Below are positions 15,745-23,791 of a stretch of DNA of 40,971 nt, piece after piece. The DNA is taken from contig NZ_JABVXF010000037.1 in assembly GCF_013349995.1 (NCBI RefSeq), positions 1-40,971 on the forward strand, given 5' to 3'. The position numbers and the translations under genes are program-made. Under the pieces are notes generated by a model. It was given only the letters and a program-made list of their open reading frames with translations, was not told where the DNA came from and made no database searches. Within the stretch, counting starts at the first letter, position 1. Each line of letters starts with the position of its first letter. Source of the DNA: Pseudoalteromonas sp. 0303. GTDB taxonomy: Bacteria > Pseudomonadota > Gammaproteobacteria > Enterobacterales > Alteromonadaceae.

Positions 15745-16044
15745 ATGCTGTATATGATTTATTCAACTGATGTTGAAAATAGTTTAGAGGCTCGCAAATC
15801 TGCACGCCCTGCTCACTTAGCACGCCTTCAAGAATTAGACGATCAAAACCGTTTATTTACGGCAGGCCCATTGCCAGCCATTGATAGTGAAGATCCGGCT
15901 GACGCTGGTTTTACTGGTTCATTAGTGGTAGCAGAATTTGACTCATTAGAAGCTGCACGCGAATGGGCTGCAAACGATCCGTATATTGCGGCGGGTGTTT
16001 ACGACAACTCAGTCGTAAAACCATTTAAAAAAGTATTTGGTTAA
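15745..16044 (+). CDS. yciI: YciI-like protein
   Basis: The product is 99 residues, the normal YciI length. It carries the family pattern MLYMIYSTDVENSLEARKSA...RPAHLARLQEL, LFTAGPLPAIDSEDP, GFTGSLVVAEFDSLEAARE and WAANDPYIAAGVYDN. The conserved His (in RPAHL) and Asp (in NDPY) of the putative active site are present. The biochemical role of YciI is not established, though the fold is that of a dimeric alpha-beta barrel. Its position two genes after yciB keeps the trp-yci linkage. Confidence 0.93.
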   Translation: MLYMIYSTDVENSLEARKSARPAHLARLQELDDQNRLFTAGPLPAIDSEDPADAGFTGSLVVAEFDSLEAAREWAANDPYIAAGVYDNSVVKPFKKVFG

Positions 16045-16195
16045 CCTCTGAACTTAACTGAATCAATAATTCAGTGTTTGTTCACGGCTTATTAACTAAG
16101 ATTTGGCTATTGAATTACAGAATTTAACGTAATTACTTGAATTTTAGTTAATTGGTTAATTAAACTAAATGGGTCTGGTTTAGGAGTTCCCCGTC

Positions 16196-16447
16196 ATGCG
16201 CATATTATTAGCCTTCAGTTTTAGTCTTTTATTTGCATTATCAAGCTTTCATGCTGATGCCAATAAGAAACAAGCCCAAGAGGTGACTAAAAAGCAGGCT
16301 GTGACGATCGCCAAAAAATCTGAAGACGGCCGAACCCTAAAAATCACAGAGCAAGATAAAGTATTTACCGTAAGAATTTTAAAAACGAACGGCCACGTGG
16401 TTGATGTCCATGTGAACAAAAAAACTGGCGAAGTGAAAAAGGATTAA
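16196..16447 (+). CDS. PepSY-domain exported protein
   Basis: The product is 83 residues. A signal peptide (MRILLAFSFSLLFALSSFHADA) is followed by one PepSY unit: KKQAVTIAKKSEDGRTLKITEQDKVFTVRILKTNGHVVDVHVNKKTGEVKKD, with the typical A...G.v..v.......Y.V.......v.v..v.d..tG.v pattern. A strong AGGAG site precedes the ATG. Only 2 bases separate it from the response-regulator gene. Such small periplasmic PepSY proteins are often found next to two-component systems and may tune their sensor; that role is inference here. Confidence 0.85.
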   Translation: MRILLAFSFSLLFALSSFHADANKKQAQEVTKKQAVTIAKKSEDGRTLKITEQDKVFTVRILKTNGHVVDVHVNKKTGEVKKD

Positions 16448-16449
16448 GA

Positions 16450-17124
16450 ATGCGAATTTTAGTTATTGAAGATGATTTACACTTAGCAGATAACCTTCGT
16501 AATGCCCTAGAAAAAGAGCGTTACAGCGTTGACCTTTGTCACGATGGTGAAGCTGGTTTATTCCATATTACCGAATACCCGCTAGATATGGCGGTAGTCG
16601 ATTTAGGCTTACCTAAAGTAGATGGTATTGAATTAATTACCAAAGCACGTGCACAAGGTATTACTATTCCTATTTTGATTTTAACGGCACGTGACCGTTG
16701 GCAAGATAAAGTAGAAGGCTTAGATGCTGGTGCAGATGACTACCTAACTAAACCTTTCCACGTTGAAGAGCTAATTGCCCGCTGTAATGCACTTATCCGC
16801 CGCAGCGCAGGTAAAGCAAACCCAGAAATGACAGCTGGCCCTATTAAAATTCATACTCGCTCACAGCAAGTATGGGTAAACGATAAAGAACTTAGCTTAA
16901 CAGCATACGAATACAAAGTTTTAGAATACCTAATGGTTAATCCACAAAAGGTAATTTCTAAATCTGAATTAACAGAGCACATTTACGACCAAGACTTCGA
17001 CCTTGATTCAAACGTGATTGAAGTTTTCGTATTGCGTTTACGTAAGAAGCTTGACCCTGATGGTACCCTAAACCCAGTTGAAACATTACGCGGCCGTGGT
17101 TATAGGCTAAAAAGTCAGTGGTAG
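16450..17124 (+). CDS. OmpR/PhoP-family response regulator
   Basis: The product is 224 residues. The receiver domain (1-115) has acidic residues at the start (VIEDD), phospho-acceptor Asp51 in VVDLGLP, Thr in LILTARDRWQDK and Lys in DYLTKPFH. The C-terminal winged helix has LTAYEYKVLEYLMVNPQKVISK and ETLRGRGYRL. The LTARDRWQDKVEGLDAGADD segment is very close to PhoP of enterobacteria. It overlaps the sensor kinase gene by 7 bases. The true inducing signal (Mg2+, antimicrobial peptide or other) is not known from sequence. Confidence 0.93.
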   Translation: MRILVIEDDLHLADNLRNALEKERYSVDLCHDGEAGLFHITEYPLDMAVVDLGLPKVDGIELITKARAQGITIPILILTARDRWQDKVEGLDAGADDYLTKPFHVEELIARCNALIRRSAGKANPEMTAGPIKIHTRSQQVWVNDKELSLTAYEYKVLEYLMVNPQKVISKSELTEHIYDQDFDLDSNVIEVFVLRLRKKLDPDGTLNPVETLRGRGYRLKSQW

Positions 17125-18455
17125 CATCGCAAATACCGCTTAAAGTAAGGCAAGGATTTATCCTTGTCTTTGTTTTATTAGTCGCCCTACCAATTCTGTT
17201 TTTCTCAATTGGTAAGGCTTACTACGCCTCTTTGGTCGAAGCGACCGAAAAAACCCTCGAAGCTCACTTATATTCATTAATCTCTGAAGTCGATTTCACT
17301 GAACGCGGCATCGTTATGCCAAGTACTATCTTAACGCCAGAGCTAAACAGATTAAACTCAGACACCTATGCGATGGTTTATCGCGGTGACTTGCCGGTTT
17401 GGTACTCCGAATCGGCGACCAATATCAACTTTATTCCTGATAACTTTGAAGCCCCTGCAGGCTCTGCTGATTTTCGCCGTGTTGAATACAACAATACCGT
17501 GTACTGGCAGTTAACGCTTACCGTTATTTTAGAAAACATTGACCAATCAGAGCATGCACGTTTTATTCTATTAAAGCGTAATGATGCCCTACTGAGGCTG
17601 ATGGATGGCTTTAAGCAAACACTCGTAAATTGGATGTATGTCATGGGTGTGGCCATTGCTGCGCTAATGGCAATCGGTTTTGTTTGGAGTGCAAGGCCAC
17701 TGCAACGACTCGACAAAGAAATAAAAGCCATTGAGTCGGGTGATAACCAACAAATTAAAGGTCTTTACCCGGTTGAACTACAAACTATTAAAGCCGATTT
17801 AAACTTATTGCTTGAATCGCAGCAGCGCCAAAAAGAACGTTATCGCGCGTCATTAAGCGACCTTGCTCATGCATTAAAAACACCTTTGGCAGTGCTTAAA
17901 TCTAGCCCATTGGCCAATGATGCGGATGCACAAGAGCAGCTGGACCGTATTAATGTGATGATCGAACACCAGTTAAAGCGCGCTGCAACAGGTGCGTCTG
18001 ACACCTGGAAGAAACAAACTCATATCAAGCCTGTTATTGATTCAATCTTAAGCGCGATGAGCAAGGTTTATCGCGACAAAGATATTATTTTTACCTCAGA
18101 GGTCAGCGAAAAAGACTATTTCTTAGGTGATAAAACAGATTTGATGGAACTACTTGGTAATTTAATCGATAATGCCTGTAAAGCTTGCCGTTCACAGGTC
18201 GATATAAAGGTTAAGCAGAACAAAAAGTTAACGCTCAGTATAAGTGATGATGGCCCAGGTGTACCTGAGCACAAGCGTGAATCATTACTAACTCGCGGTA
18301 CCAGACTCGATACCTACGAAAGCGGCCATGGTGTCGGCATGGCTATCGTGTCGGATTTAGTCAACTCGTATAATGGCACATTAACCATTAAAGACGCAGA
18401 GAAACTAGCCGGTGCTGAGTTTATATTAGAGTTTAATTACCATGATAAAAAATAA
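17118..18455 (+). CDS. PhoQ-like sensor histidine kinase
   Basis: The product is 445 residues. TM1 is near residues 13-33 (FILVFVLLVALPILFFSIG), a periplasmic sensor of about 135 residues follows, and TM2 is near 172-192 (WMYVMGVAIAALMAIGFVW). A HAMP-like segment leads to the H-box SDLAHALKTPLAVL with His251. The N-box (LLGNLIDNACKAC), G1 (ISDDGPGVP) and G2 (GHGVGMAIV) of the ATPase domain are all intact. The start is GTG at 17118 inside the response-regulator gene. The end overlaps the next gene by 14 bases, so four genes are tightly coupled. Confidence 0.92.
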   Translation: MVASQIPLKVRQGFILVFVLLVALPILFFSIGKAYYASLVEATEKTLEAHLYSLISEVDFTERGIVMPSTILTPELNRLNSDTYAMVYRGDLPVWYSESATNINFIPDNFEAPAGSADFRRVEYNNTVYWQLTLTVILENIDQSEHARFILLKRNDALLRLMDGFKQTLVNWMYVMGVAIAALMAIGFVWSARPLQRLDKEIKAIESGDNQQIKGLYPVELQTIKADLNLLLESQQRQKERYRASLSDLAHALKTPLAVLKSSPLANDADAQEQLDRINVMIEHQLKRAATGASDTWKKQTHIKPVIDSILSAMSKVYRDKDIIFTSEVSEKDYFLGDKTDLMELLGNLIDNACKACRSQVDIKVKQNKKLTLSISDDGPGVPEHKRESLLTRGTRLDTYESGHGVGMAIVSDLVNSYNGTLTIKDAEKLAGAEFILEFNYHDKK

Positions 18456-18858
18456 AACATCAATACTCGTAAAAGGCAGCTTTTTAGCTTTAATTGCAAG
18501 TGCATCACATGCTCAAGCAGAGCAAACGTGTGAGCTTGCGAGCAACAATACCGATGACACAAAACGCTATATTCAATGTCTAGATCAAGTTATCGCCGAT
18601 ATTCAGCGTGACCAAAAGATGTGGATTAATAAGCTCACTATGGATCTTGAGAAAATTAAAGAAGATACTGGTAACAGCCAATTGCTACCAATTTTTAATC
18701 GCAGCATCAAGAACCAAGAGCGTTATTTAGAAGACAGCTGTCGTTGGCGTTATTTACAAAAAATGCCAAATGGTACGAAAGCCGCTATTGCTTACAAGCA
18801 ATGTGAAATTGAGATCCTAAAAAACCATGTGCAGGTTTTACAGCGACCTCTAAAGTGA
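18442..18858 (+). CDS. exported Cys-containing protein, LprI/DUF1311-like
   Basis: The product is 138 residues. A signal peptide (SFLALIASASHAQA) is followed by a mature helical protein with four cysteines (TCELA, IQCLDQ, DSCRWRYL, KQCEIE), probably forming two disulfides. The pattern CLD...W...L followed by ...DSCRWRYLQ...AYKQCEI resembles the lysozyme-inhibitor LprI / DUF1311 family, but I am not certain. Overlap with the kinase gene suggests it works with the PhoPQ-like system, for example in envelope defence; that is inference. A bidirectional terminator follows. Confidence 0.65.
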   Translation: MIKNKTSILVKGSFLALIASASHAQAEQTCELASNNTDDTKRYIQCLDQVIADIQRDQKMWINKLTMDLEKIKEDTGNSQLLPIFNRSIKNQERYLEDSCRWRYLQKMPNGTKAAIAYKQCEIEILKNHVQVLQRPLK

Positions 18859-18883
18859 TAACTGTTGAACATATCGAAAAGTA

Positions 18884-18907
18884 AAAAAGGCGCTTAAGCG
18901 CCTTTTT
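18884..18907. terminator. bidirectional terminator
   Basis: AAAAAGGCGC (18884-18893), loop TTAA, GCGCCTTTTT (18898-18907) give a 10-bp stem with T-runs on both strands. It ends the PepSY/PhoPQ-like operon and the convergent AI-2E permease gene, whose stop codon overlaps it. Confidence 0.9.
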
Positions 18908-19943
18908 AATCTTCAAGTTTTAGCTCTTCGCCATTGCCAAGCAAGGTAGCAAGCCATCGCCCTTCTTGACTAGTCTCTAAGGCTATTTTAACTATCATGG
19001 TCAATGGAACTGATAACAGCATACCCACGGTCCCCATCAGCCAGCCCCAGAAAATCAAGGATAAAAACACCACTAGCGTCGATAAACCCAGCCCTTTACC
19101 CATAAAACGCGGCTCGACGATATTACCCATCACCGTGTTTATAACTAAATAGCCACCAGCAATAAACCCTGCAACCAGTGGGCCTTGAGTGATCAAAGCG
19201 AGTAACACTGGAGGCACAGCGGCAATGATAGAGCCAATATTAGGAATGTAGTTAAGCATAAAGGCCACTACAGCCCAAAGTATAAAATAATCAACATCAA
19301 GAGCCCAAAGCATAAAGCCTGCAAGCATACCTGTGCCTAAGCTAACCAGCGTTTTAATAGCCAGATAAGAATTAATTGAATCTAAGAATCGGTCAACCTG
19401 CTGCATTTTCATTTCAGGATCGTCCAGTGCTAAATGCACTTTTTTACTCAGCATAGGTCCTTCAAACAACATGAACACCACGGTTAGGATAATCAAAAAC
19501 AAATTCGCCATCACGCCACCAAGGCCTGTGAGCATGTTGGTTGCAACATCAATCATTTTGCCCGGATCGAATAAAGAAATAATCTGTTCTTTATCAATCA
19601 GGATGTTATAACTCGCTGCAACATTAACCACCCAGACAAACTCTTCTTTTAGTTGTGCTTTGTACTCAGGCAGCTTTTCAGAGAAATCTGTCATCGATTG
19701 CCCAACCAACCCGGCAAGGCTTATCCCTACACCAACAATCATCAACATAACAAACACAACGGCAATCCCTTTAGGGATACCGTATTTAGCAAAGAAACGA
19801 ATTAAGGGATTACAAATAATGGCAATAAAGGCTGCCAACACAAATGGGATAACAATCACACTTGCAGCTTTAATACCCGCTAAAACAACGACTAAAGCAG
19901 CAAATATCACTAAACTTTTATTTACACCAGTCAGGCTCGACAA
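18906..19943 (-). CDS. AI-2E family transporter (PerM-like permease)
   Basis: The product is 345 residues with about eight hydrophobic segments in the AI-2EI/UPF0118 pattern: LVIFAALVVVLAGIKAASVIVIPFVLAAFIA at the N-terminus, a middle amphipathic region (MTDFSEKLPEYKAQLKEEFVW), and GSIIAAVPPVLLALI, GNIVEPRFMGKGLGLSTLVVFLSL and GMLLSVPLTMIVKIAL at the end. The start is TTG at 19943 because AAGGA lies 8 bases upstream; a longer frame to 20102 would overlap the divergent gene and add non-family residues. Members export small molecules or act as Na+/H+ antiporters; the substrate here is not known. Confidence 0.9.
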   Translation of the reverse strand: MSSLTGVNKSLVIFAALVVVLAGIKAASVIVIPFVLAAFIAIICNPLIRFFAKYGIPKGIAVVFVMLMIVGVGISLAGLVGQSMTDFSEKLPEYKAQLKEEFVWVVNVAASYNILIDKEQIISLFDPGKMIDVATNMLTGLGGVMANLFLIILTVVFMLFEGPMLSKKVHLALDDPEMKMQQVDRFLDSINSYLAIKTLVSLGTGMLAGFMLWALDVDYFILWAVVAFMLNYIPNIGSIIAAVPPVLLALITQGPLVAGFIAGGYLVINTVMGNIVEPRFMGKGLGLSTLVVFLSLIFWGWLMGTVGMLLSVPLTMIVKIALETSQEGRWLATLLGNGEELKLED

Positions 19944-20095
19944 AATAAAATCCTTGTTAGTTTTTTTATCAGTGTAAGTGAAATACGCCGCAAAAGAAAT
20001 CACAAAGCAGCTGGCACAATTAATGCTCATTATACGTGCATAATTTGAACAATTTATGATACATATAAGTAAGCGTGCTTTAAAAGGAGCTTTAT

Positions 20096-20686
20096 ATGGC
20101 ACATTTATCCGAACAAGAACTCTCTTTTTTCAACCGTTTATTCGAGGCTGAACGGACTGATAGCGATCCAACCGATACAAAAATGTCTGTTAGGCTTAAT
20201 TTGCCTGATAAATTAAATGGTTTACTTACCAATGCCAAACTGACACTACTGGCTGAAGTAGGGATTTATCAGTTGTGGTTTCCGCTTGAATTTAGCAAGG
20301 ACGAGAATGGCCAACTGTTCCCTGTACTTAGCGCACCAGAAGTAATAGATACCAAAGGTATCGAACGCAGCTGGCGTACGCCAGATCTTGAAATACACAC
20401 CGAACAATTTCAAATATTGTCTTTATCAAGTACGGGCGTGTTACTTAAGCCAAAGCGTCAATCACCCGATCTTAATAAAGAGATACTGTTGGCATTTAAT
20501 TTACCTACTGAAGATCACATTATTCTTAGTGTGAAGCCAATACGAACGACCAGTAAAGGAATTGCCGGAAAAATAATGCAAGTGTGTCAGGGTGAAGATG
20601 CACTGCGTAAATACTTATTTGAGACCCATAAGCACCATCATGCAAAGCTGTACGAGCAAGGTAACTTTACTACTGAGCTTATCTAG
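20096..20686 (+). CDS. uncharacterised cytoplasmic protein, possibly PilZ-like
   Basis: The product is 196 residues with no signal peptide or membrane segment. The C-terminal half has FQILSLSSTGVLLKPKRQSPDLNKEILLAFNLPTEDHIILSVKPIRTTSKGIAGKI, which recalls a PilZ beta barrel (SxxG, then hydrophobic strands and a vkPiR strand). The paired Arg of a c-di-GMP RxxxR motif is not clear, so binding is doubtful. The N-terminal half (VRLNLPDKLNGLL...AEVGIYQLWFPLEF) is unassigned. AAAAGGAGC precedes the ATG. It is divergent from the permease and 63 bases upstream of the M14 peptidase start. Confidence 0.6.
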   Translation: MAHLSEQELSFFNRLFEAERTDSDPTDTKMSVRLNLPDKLNGLLTNAKLTLLAEVGIYQLWFPLEFSKDENGQLFPVLSAPEVIDTKGIERSWRTPDLEIHTEQFQILSLSSTGVLLKPKRQSPDLNKEILLAFNLPTEDHIILSVKPIRTTSKGIAGKIMQVCQGEDALRKYLFETHKHHHAKLYEQGNFTTELI

Positions 20687-20749
20687 TTGCAGCAGCTTAA
20701 CAGCTTAGATAAGCTTGGCGTTTTGCAGCAAGTCACAACAAGGTATTTT

Positions 20750-21655
20750 ATGAGTTACCCTATTGGAACCCCAGGTAAGCCGTGGAACGAAGAAGATAAG
20801 AAAGCATGGTTTGAATTACAGTCAGTAAAGCGTAGCTATTTAGATGATGTTGTATCGCAACTAGACTCTTTATCAAGCGATTTCAATATTGAGCAATATG
20901 GCGCATTAAGTTACGACAGCGACAAATACCCACTTTACATTTTAAAGAGCAAGCAGTGGCAAGCTGATAAACCTGTTGTGCTGGTTACCGGTGGTGTTCA
21001 TGGTTACGAAACAAGTGGTGTGCATGGTGCTTTAGCGTTTGCTAAGAGAAGTGCCAAAGACTACTTTGCTGATTTTAATATTTTAGTGGCTCCGTGTATC
21101 AGCCCATGGGGTTATGAAACGATTAACCGCTGGAATCCAAATGCCACTGATCCAAATCGCTCTTTCTATGCAGATAGCCCGGCTGAAGAGTCTGCAGCAA
21201 TCATGCAGTATTTAGCCGACAACGCTATTGCACCTTATGTGCATATTGACCTACACGAAACGACAGACACTGATAATAGTGAGTTTCGCCCTGCGCTAGC
21301 AGCACGTGATGCAACGACCCACGATAACTGGAACATCCCGGATGGCTTTTATCTTGTCGCTGATAGTGAGCGCCCGCATGAAGCATTTCAAACAGCGATT
21401 ATAAAATCAGTTGAGAAAGTAACCCACATCGCACCAAGTGATGAGAATAACCAGTTGATTGGTGTACCACAAACTCAATTTGGTGTGATTAATTACCAAG
21501 CGAAAAAGCTGGGGTTATGTATGGGCTTAACCGATGCAGAATATGTTACAACAACAGAGGTTTACCCTGATAGCCCACAGGCCAATGACGCAATTTGTAT
21601 TGATGCACAAGTAGCCTCAATTACCGGTGCATTGAACTATATTGTTAACGAATAG
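20750..21655 (+). CDS. M14-family metallocarboxypeptidase
   Basis: The product is 301 residues, cytoplasmic. The zinc site is visible: GGVHGYETSG (His84, Glu87) and HIDLHETTD (His169). APCISPWGYETINRWNPNATDPNRSF matches the N..P...R motif that binds substrate carboxylates. This fits the M14 / succinylglutamate desuccinylase-aspartoacylase-like superfamily; the substrate may be a peptide or an N-acyl amino acid. The ATG at 20750 is chosen for its AAGG site; an in-frame TTG at 20687 directly after the previous stop would add 21 residues. A strong hairpin lies 19 bases after the stop. Confidence 0.87.
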   Translation: MSYPIGTPGKPWNEEDKKAWFELQSVKRSYLDDVVSQLDSLSSDFNIEQYGALSYDSDKYPLYILKSKQWQADKPVVLVTGGVHGYETSGVHGALAFAKRSAKDYFADFNILVAPCISPWGYETINRWNPNATDPNRSFYADSPAEESAAIMQYLADNAIAPYVHIDLHETTDTDNSEFRPALAARDATTHDNWNIPDGFYLVADSERPHEAFQTAIIKSVEKVTHIAPSDENNQLIGVPQTQFGVINYQAKKLGLCMGLTDAEYVTTTEVYPDSPQANDAICIDAQVASITGALNYIVNE

Positions 21656-21673
21656 TTAGTTATATTTTAAATC

Positions 21674-21698
21674 TGAGGTGAATGATTTATTCACCTCA
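21674..21698 (+). terminator. hairpin after the M14 peptidase gene
   Basis: TGAGGTGAAT (21674-21683), loop GATTT, ATTCACCTCA (21689-21698) is a perfect 10-bp stem. It lacks a good T-run afterward (AACCTAAATAG), so it may be a weak terminator or a 3'-end stabiliser. Confidence 0.55.
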
Positions 21699-21701
21699 AA
21701 C

Positions 21702-21786
21702 CTAAATAGCTAGATAAAATCTACATATATACAAATTTAATGAAAAAGTTATGTTTTTTGGAATTTGTATACTAAATAACTAGACA
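21702..21786. repeat. inverted and direct repeats in an A+T-rich intergenic region
   Basis: CTAAATAGCTAGATA (21702-21716) recurs as CTAAATAACTAGACA (21772-21786), 70 bases apart. Between them TATACAAATT (21728-21737) and AATTTGTATA (21762-21771) are perfect 10-bp inverted arms around 24 bases. The gap 21656-21840 holds no gene otherwise. It precedes the small gene at 21841 and may hold its control region. Confidence 0.45.
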
Positions 21787-21840
21787 CATACATAGAATTG
21801 TATAAAATTCGCGCTCTTTTTAATTCAAAAGGGAAGCAAA

Positions 21841-22257
21841 TTGGAATTTAAGAATCACTATGGCAGTGTCAGTATCATCACCGATGGTCCAATTATTATT
21901 GGACAATTTTCTGGTAATATTAACGCACGTTTAGTCAATGACTTTGCAGTCGATTTAAAAAAGCATATTTCTGCTTTAGCTGGAAAGCCGTGGGCGTATA
22001 TTAGTCATTCTACCCAATTACTTGCTACCACCCCTGATGCAGAACGTGGTTTTACCCAATTATTTCGTGCCCTGCAAGGCACTAACTGTATAGCCACCGC
22101 TTATATGTTTAGCTCGTCTATTGTGCTTAATCAGATGAAACGCATTATTGCGCAAGCGCAATCACCGATTCAAATAATGGACTGTTTATTTGATGATTTA
22201 GACAGCGCTAAGGCTTATGTGCTTAAGCAGCTCGAATTTGCAGAAATGGCTTGTTAA
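21841..22257 (+). CDS. uncharacterised small cytoplasmic protein
   Basis: The product is 138 residues with no signal or membrane segment. Start is a TTG at 21841 after AAAAGGGAAG; no ATG lies near. The pattern of an N-terminal beta meander (GSVSIITDGPIIIGQFSGNI), a helix (VNDFAVDLKKHISAL), the strand PWAYISHS and a C-terminal FDDLDSAKAYVLKQL resembles small SpoIIAA/STAS-like proteins that end in an eA..WL helix. This is structural impression, not a family match. It stands alone between the repeat-rich gap and the convergent ccoG. Confidence 0.65.
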   Translation: MEFKNHYGSVSIITDGPIIIGQFSGNINARLVNDFAVDLKKHISALAGKPWAYISHSTQLLATTPDAERGFTQLFRALQGTNCIATAYMFSSSIVLNQMKRIIAQAQSPIQIMDCLFDDLDSAKAYVLKQLEFAEMAC

Positions 22258-22294
22258 AAACAAGCCATCTTCGTTTCTAGAGCCGTGATTGAGG

Positions 22295-23677
22295 TTAATC
22301 TCGGTAAAACTTAGTTTCTTTAGTTATTGCGATATCAGCATCTTCTAATGCTTGAATGTGAAAGCTGATAGGCGTTACTTTTGATTTCAGCTCGTAGCCA
22401 TCTGCAACCACAGTGACAGGCACACGCTTCATCTGACCTGCCTCAACAGTTATCGTTTCAGGCACTTGTAAGCTTGCTTCTTCAATACCACTGATTCCGA
22501 TTGAATAGTTCAAGCTATGCTGTGTTTTGTTGATAATTGATAAGGTATATGGGTTTTCTACTAAGCCTTCAAAATTAACGCGGTACAGGGCATTACGGTC
22601 ACGAATGACAGAAGCCTCAATAGGTGTACGCATTGCCATCCACACAACCATGCCAACGACAAACAGCGCTGTTAAACCACCATAGCCAAGCAGTTTTAAC
22701 CTAAATGGATTGGTCGTTTTGCCTTCCATTTGTTTTTCAGAGGCGTACTTGATAAGGCCTTTTTGATAGTTGAATTTTTCCATAGTGCTATCGCACGCAT
22801 CAATACATAAGCCACAGTTTATGCATTCATACTGCAAGCCATTACGAATATCGATACCGGCTGGGCATACTTCAACACATAGGTTACAGTCTACGCAGTC
22901 ACCTAAGCCTAACTCTTTAGGGTCGGCTTTACGTTTACGCGCACCACGAGACTCCCCTCGCGCTTGATCGTAGGTAACAACTAACGTGTCTTTATCAAAC
23001 ATTACTGATTGAAAACGTGAATAAGGGCATGCGACAGTACACATTTTTTCGCGTAGAAAGCCCGCATTACCATAGGTACAAAAAGCGAACAGGAATACCC
23101 AAAAGCTGACGATCCCAGACATTTCTAAGGTAAATAAACTCATGTATAAAGACTTAGCGGGGATGAAATAAGCCATAAATGACATAGATGTAAGCAAAGA
23201 GATAACCAGCCAAGCTGCATGCTTAGTGATTTTCTTTTGCCATTTACTCACTGACCAATCAGCTTTATCAAGTTTAATACGCTGATTACGGTTACCTTCC
23301 ACTTTATGTTCGACCCAAGTAAACATCAGCATCCAAATTGTTTGTGGGCAAGTGTAACCACACCAGACACGACCTAACCAGTTAGTGACGAAAAACAAAG
23401 CAAACGCCCCTGTCATAAATAACATGGCTAAGATCATAAAATCTTGTGGTAATAGCGTTAAGCCAAATAAAGTAAATTTTTGGCTGGCTACGTCGAGTAA
23501 TACAGCTTGACGGCCATCATAGGGGATCCACGGAATGGCGATGAACGTCAGCATTAGCACCCAGCCTAAATAACGGCGGATACGTTGGAAATACCCCTTT
23601 TGCTCACGAATATAAATTGGCCCTTCTTGGTTGTAGGGCTTGATGATTAAGTCTTGCTCTTTAATATCAAATTTCAT
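22295..23677 (-). CDS. ccoG: CcoG: cytochrome c oxidase accessory protein (FixG/RdxA family)
   Basis: The product is 460 residues, an integral membrane iron-sulfur protein linked to assembly of cbb3 oxidases and to Cu(II) reduction. Early TM segments are followed by WCGYTCPQTIWM (CxxxC) and CTVACPYSRFQ, then two 4Fe-4S clusters in GDCVDCNLCVEVCPAG and YECINCGLCIDACD, another TM segment and a C-terminal Ig-like domain. The ATG at 23677 is chosen because a sigma-54 promoter with transcription start near 23704 lies just upstream; an in-frame TTG at 23722 would be upstream of that start. The rest of the cco operon is not in this window. Confidence 0.94.
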   Translation of the reverse strand: MKFDIKEQDLIIKPYNQEGPIYIREQKGYFQRIRRYLGWVLMLTFIAIPWIPYDGRQAVLLDVASQKFTLFGLTLLPQDFMILAMLFMTGAFALFFVTNWLGRVWCGYTCPQTIWMLMFTWVEHKVEGNRNQRIKLDKADWSVSKWQKKITKHAAWLVISLLTSMSFMAYFIPAKSLYMSLFTLEMSGIVSFWVFLFAFCTYGNAGFLREKMCTVACPYSRFQSVMFDKDTLVVTYDQARGESRGARKRKADPKELGLGDCVDCNLCVEVCPAGIDIRNGLQYECINCGLCIDACDSTMEKFNYQKGLIKYASEKQMEGKTTNPFRLKLLGYGGLTALFVVGMVVWMAMRTPIEASVIRDRNALYRVNFEGLVENPYTLSIINKTQHSLNYSIGISGIEEASLQVPETITVEAGQMKRVPVTVVADGYELKSKVTPISFHIQALEDADIAITKETKFYRD

Positions 23678-23714
23678 TTTGCTACTTACTTTTGTGTCGG
23701 TAATCACCTGACAG

Positions 23715-23731
23715 AGCAACAATCAGGCCAA
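23715..23731 (-). promoter_or_regulatory. sigma-54 (-24/-12) promoter of ccoG
   Basis: On the minus strand the sequence is TTGGCCTGATTGTTGCT. Against the sigma-54 consensus TTGGCACGRNNNTTGCW it matches at all but two specified positions, with the invariant GG and GC 10 bases apart. The predicted start near 23704 leaves a 27-base leader before the ccoG ATG. Confidence 0.85.
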
Positions 23732-23744
23732 CACAAATTCAAAA

Positions 23745-23757
23745 TAAGTCATTGATA
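23745..23757 (-). promoter_or_regulatory. IHF site between activator sites and sigma-54 promoter
   Basis: The minus strand reads TATCAATGACTTA, an exact match to WATCAANNNNTTR, flanked upstream by a long A/T-rich tract (23758-23790). Its place between the activator sites and the promoter is where IHF bends DNA in sigma-54 systems. Confidence 0.7.
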
Positions 23758-23791
23758 TTAAATAATTAAATTTATATTTAAACGTTCAAAA

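Noticed and set aside
16144..16168. PhoP box (two GTTTA repeats 11 bases apart)
   Set aside because: The GTTAAT repeats there are only 8 bases apart and the segment is better read as an inverted repeat.
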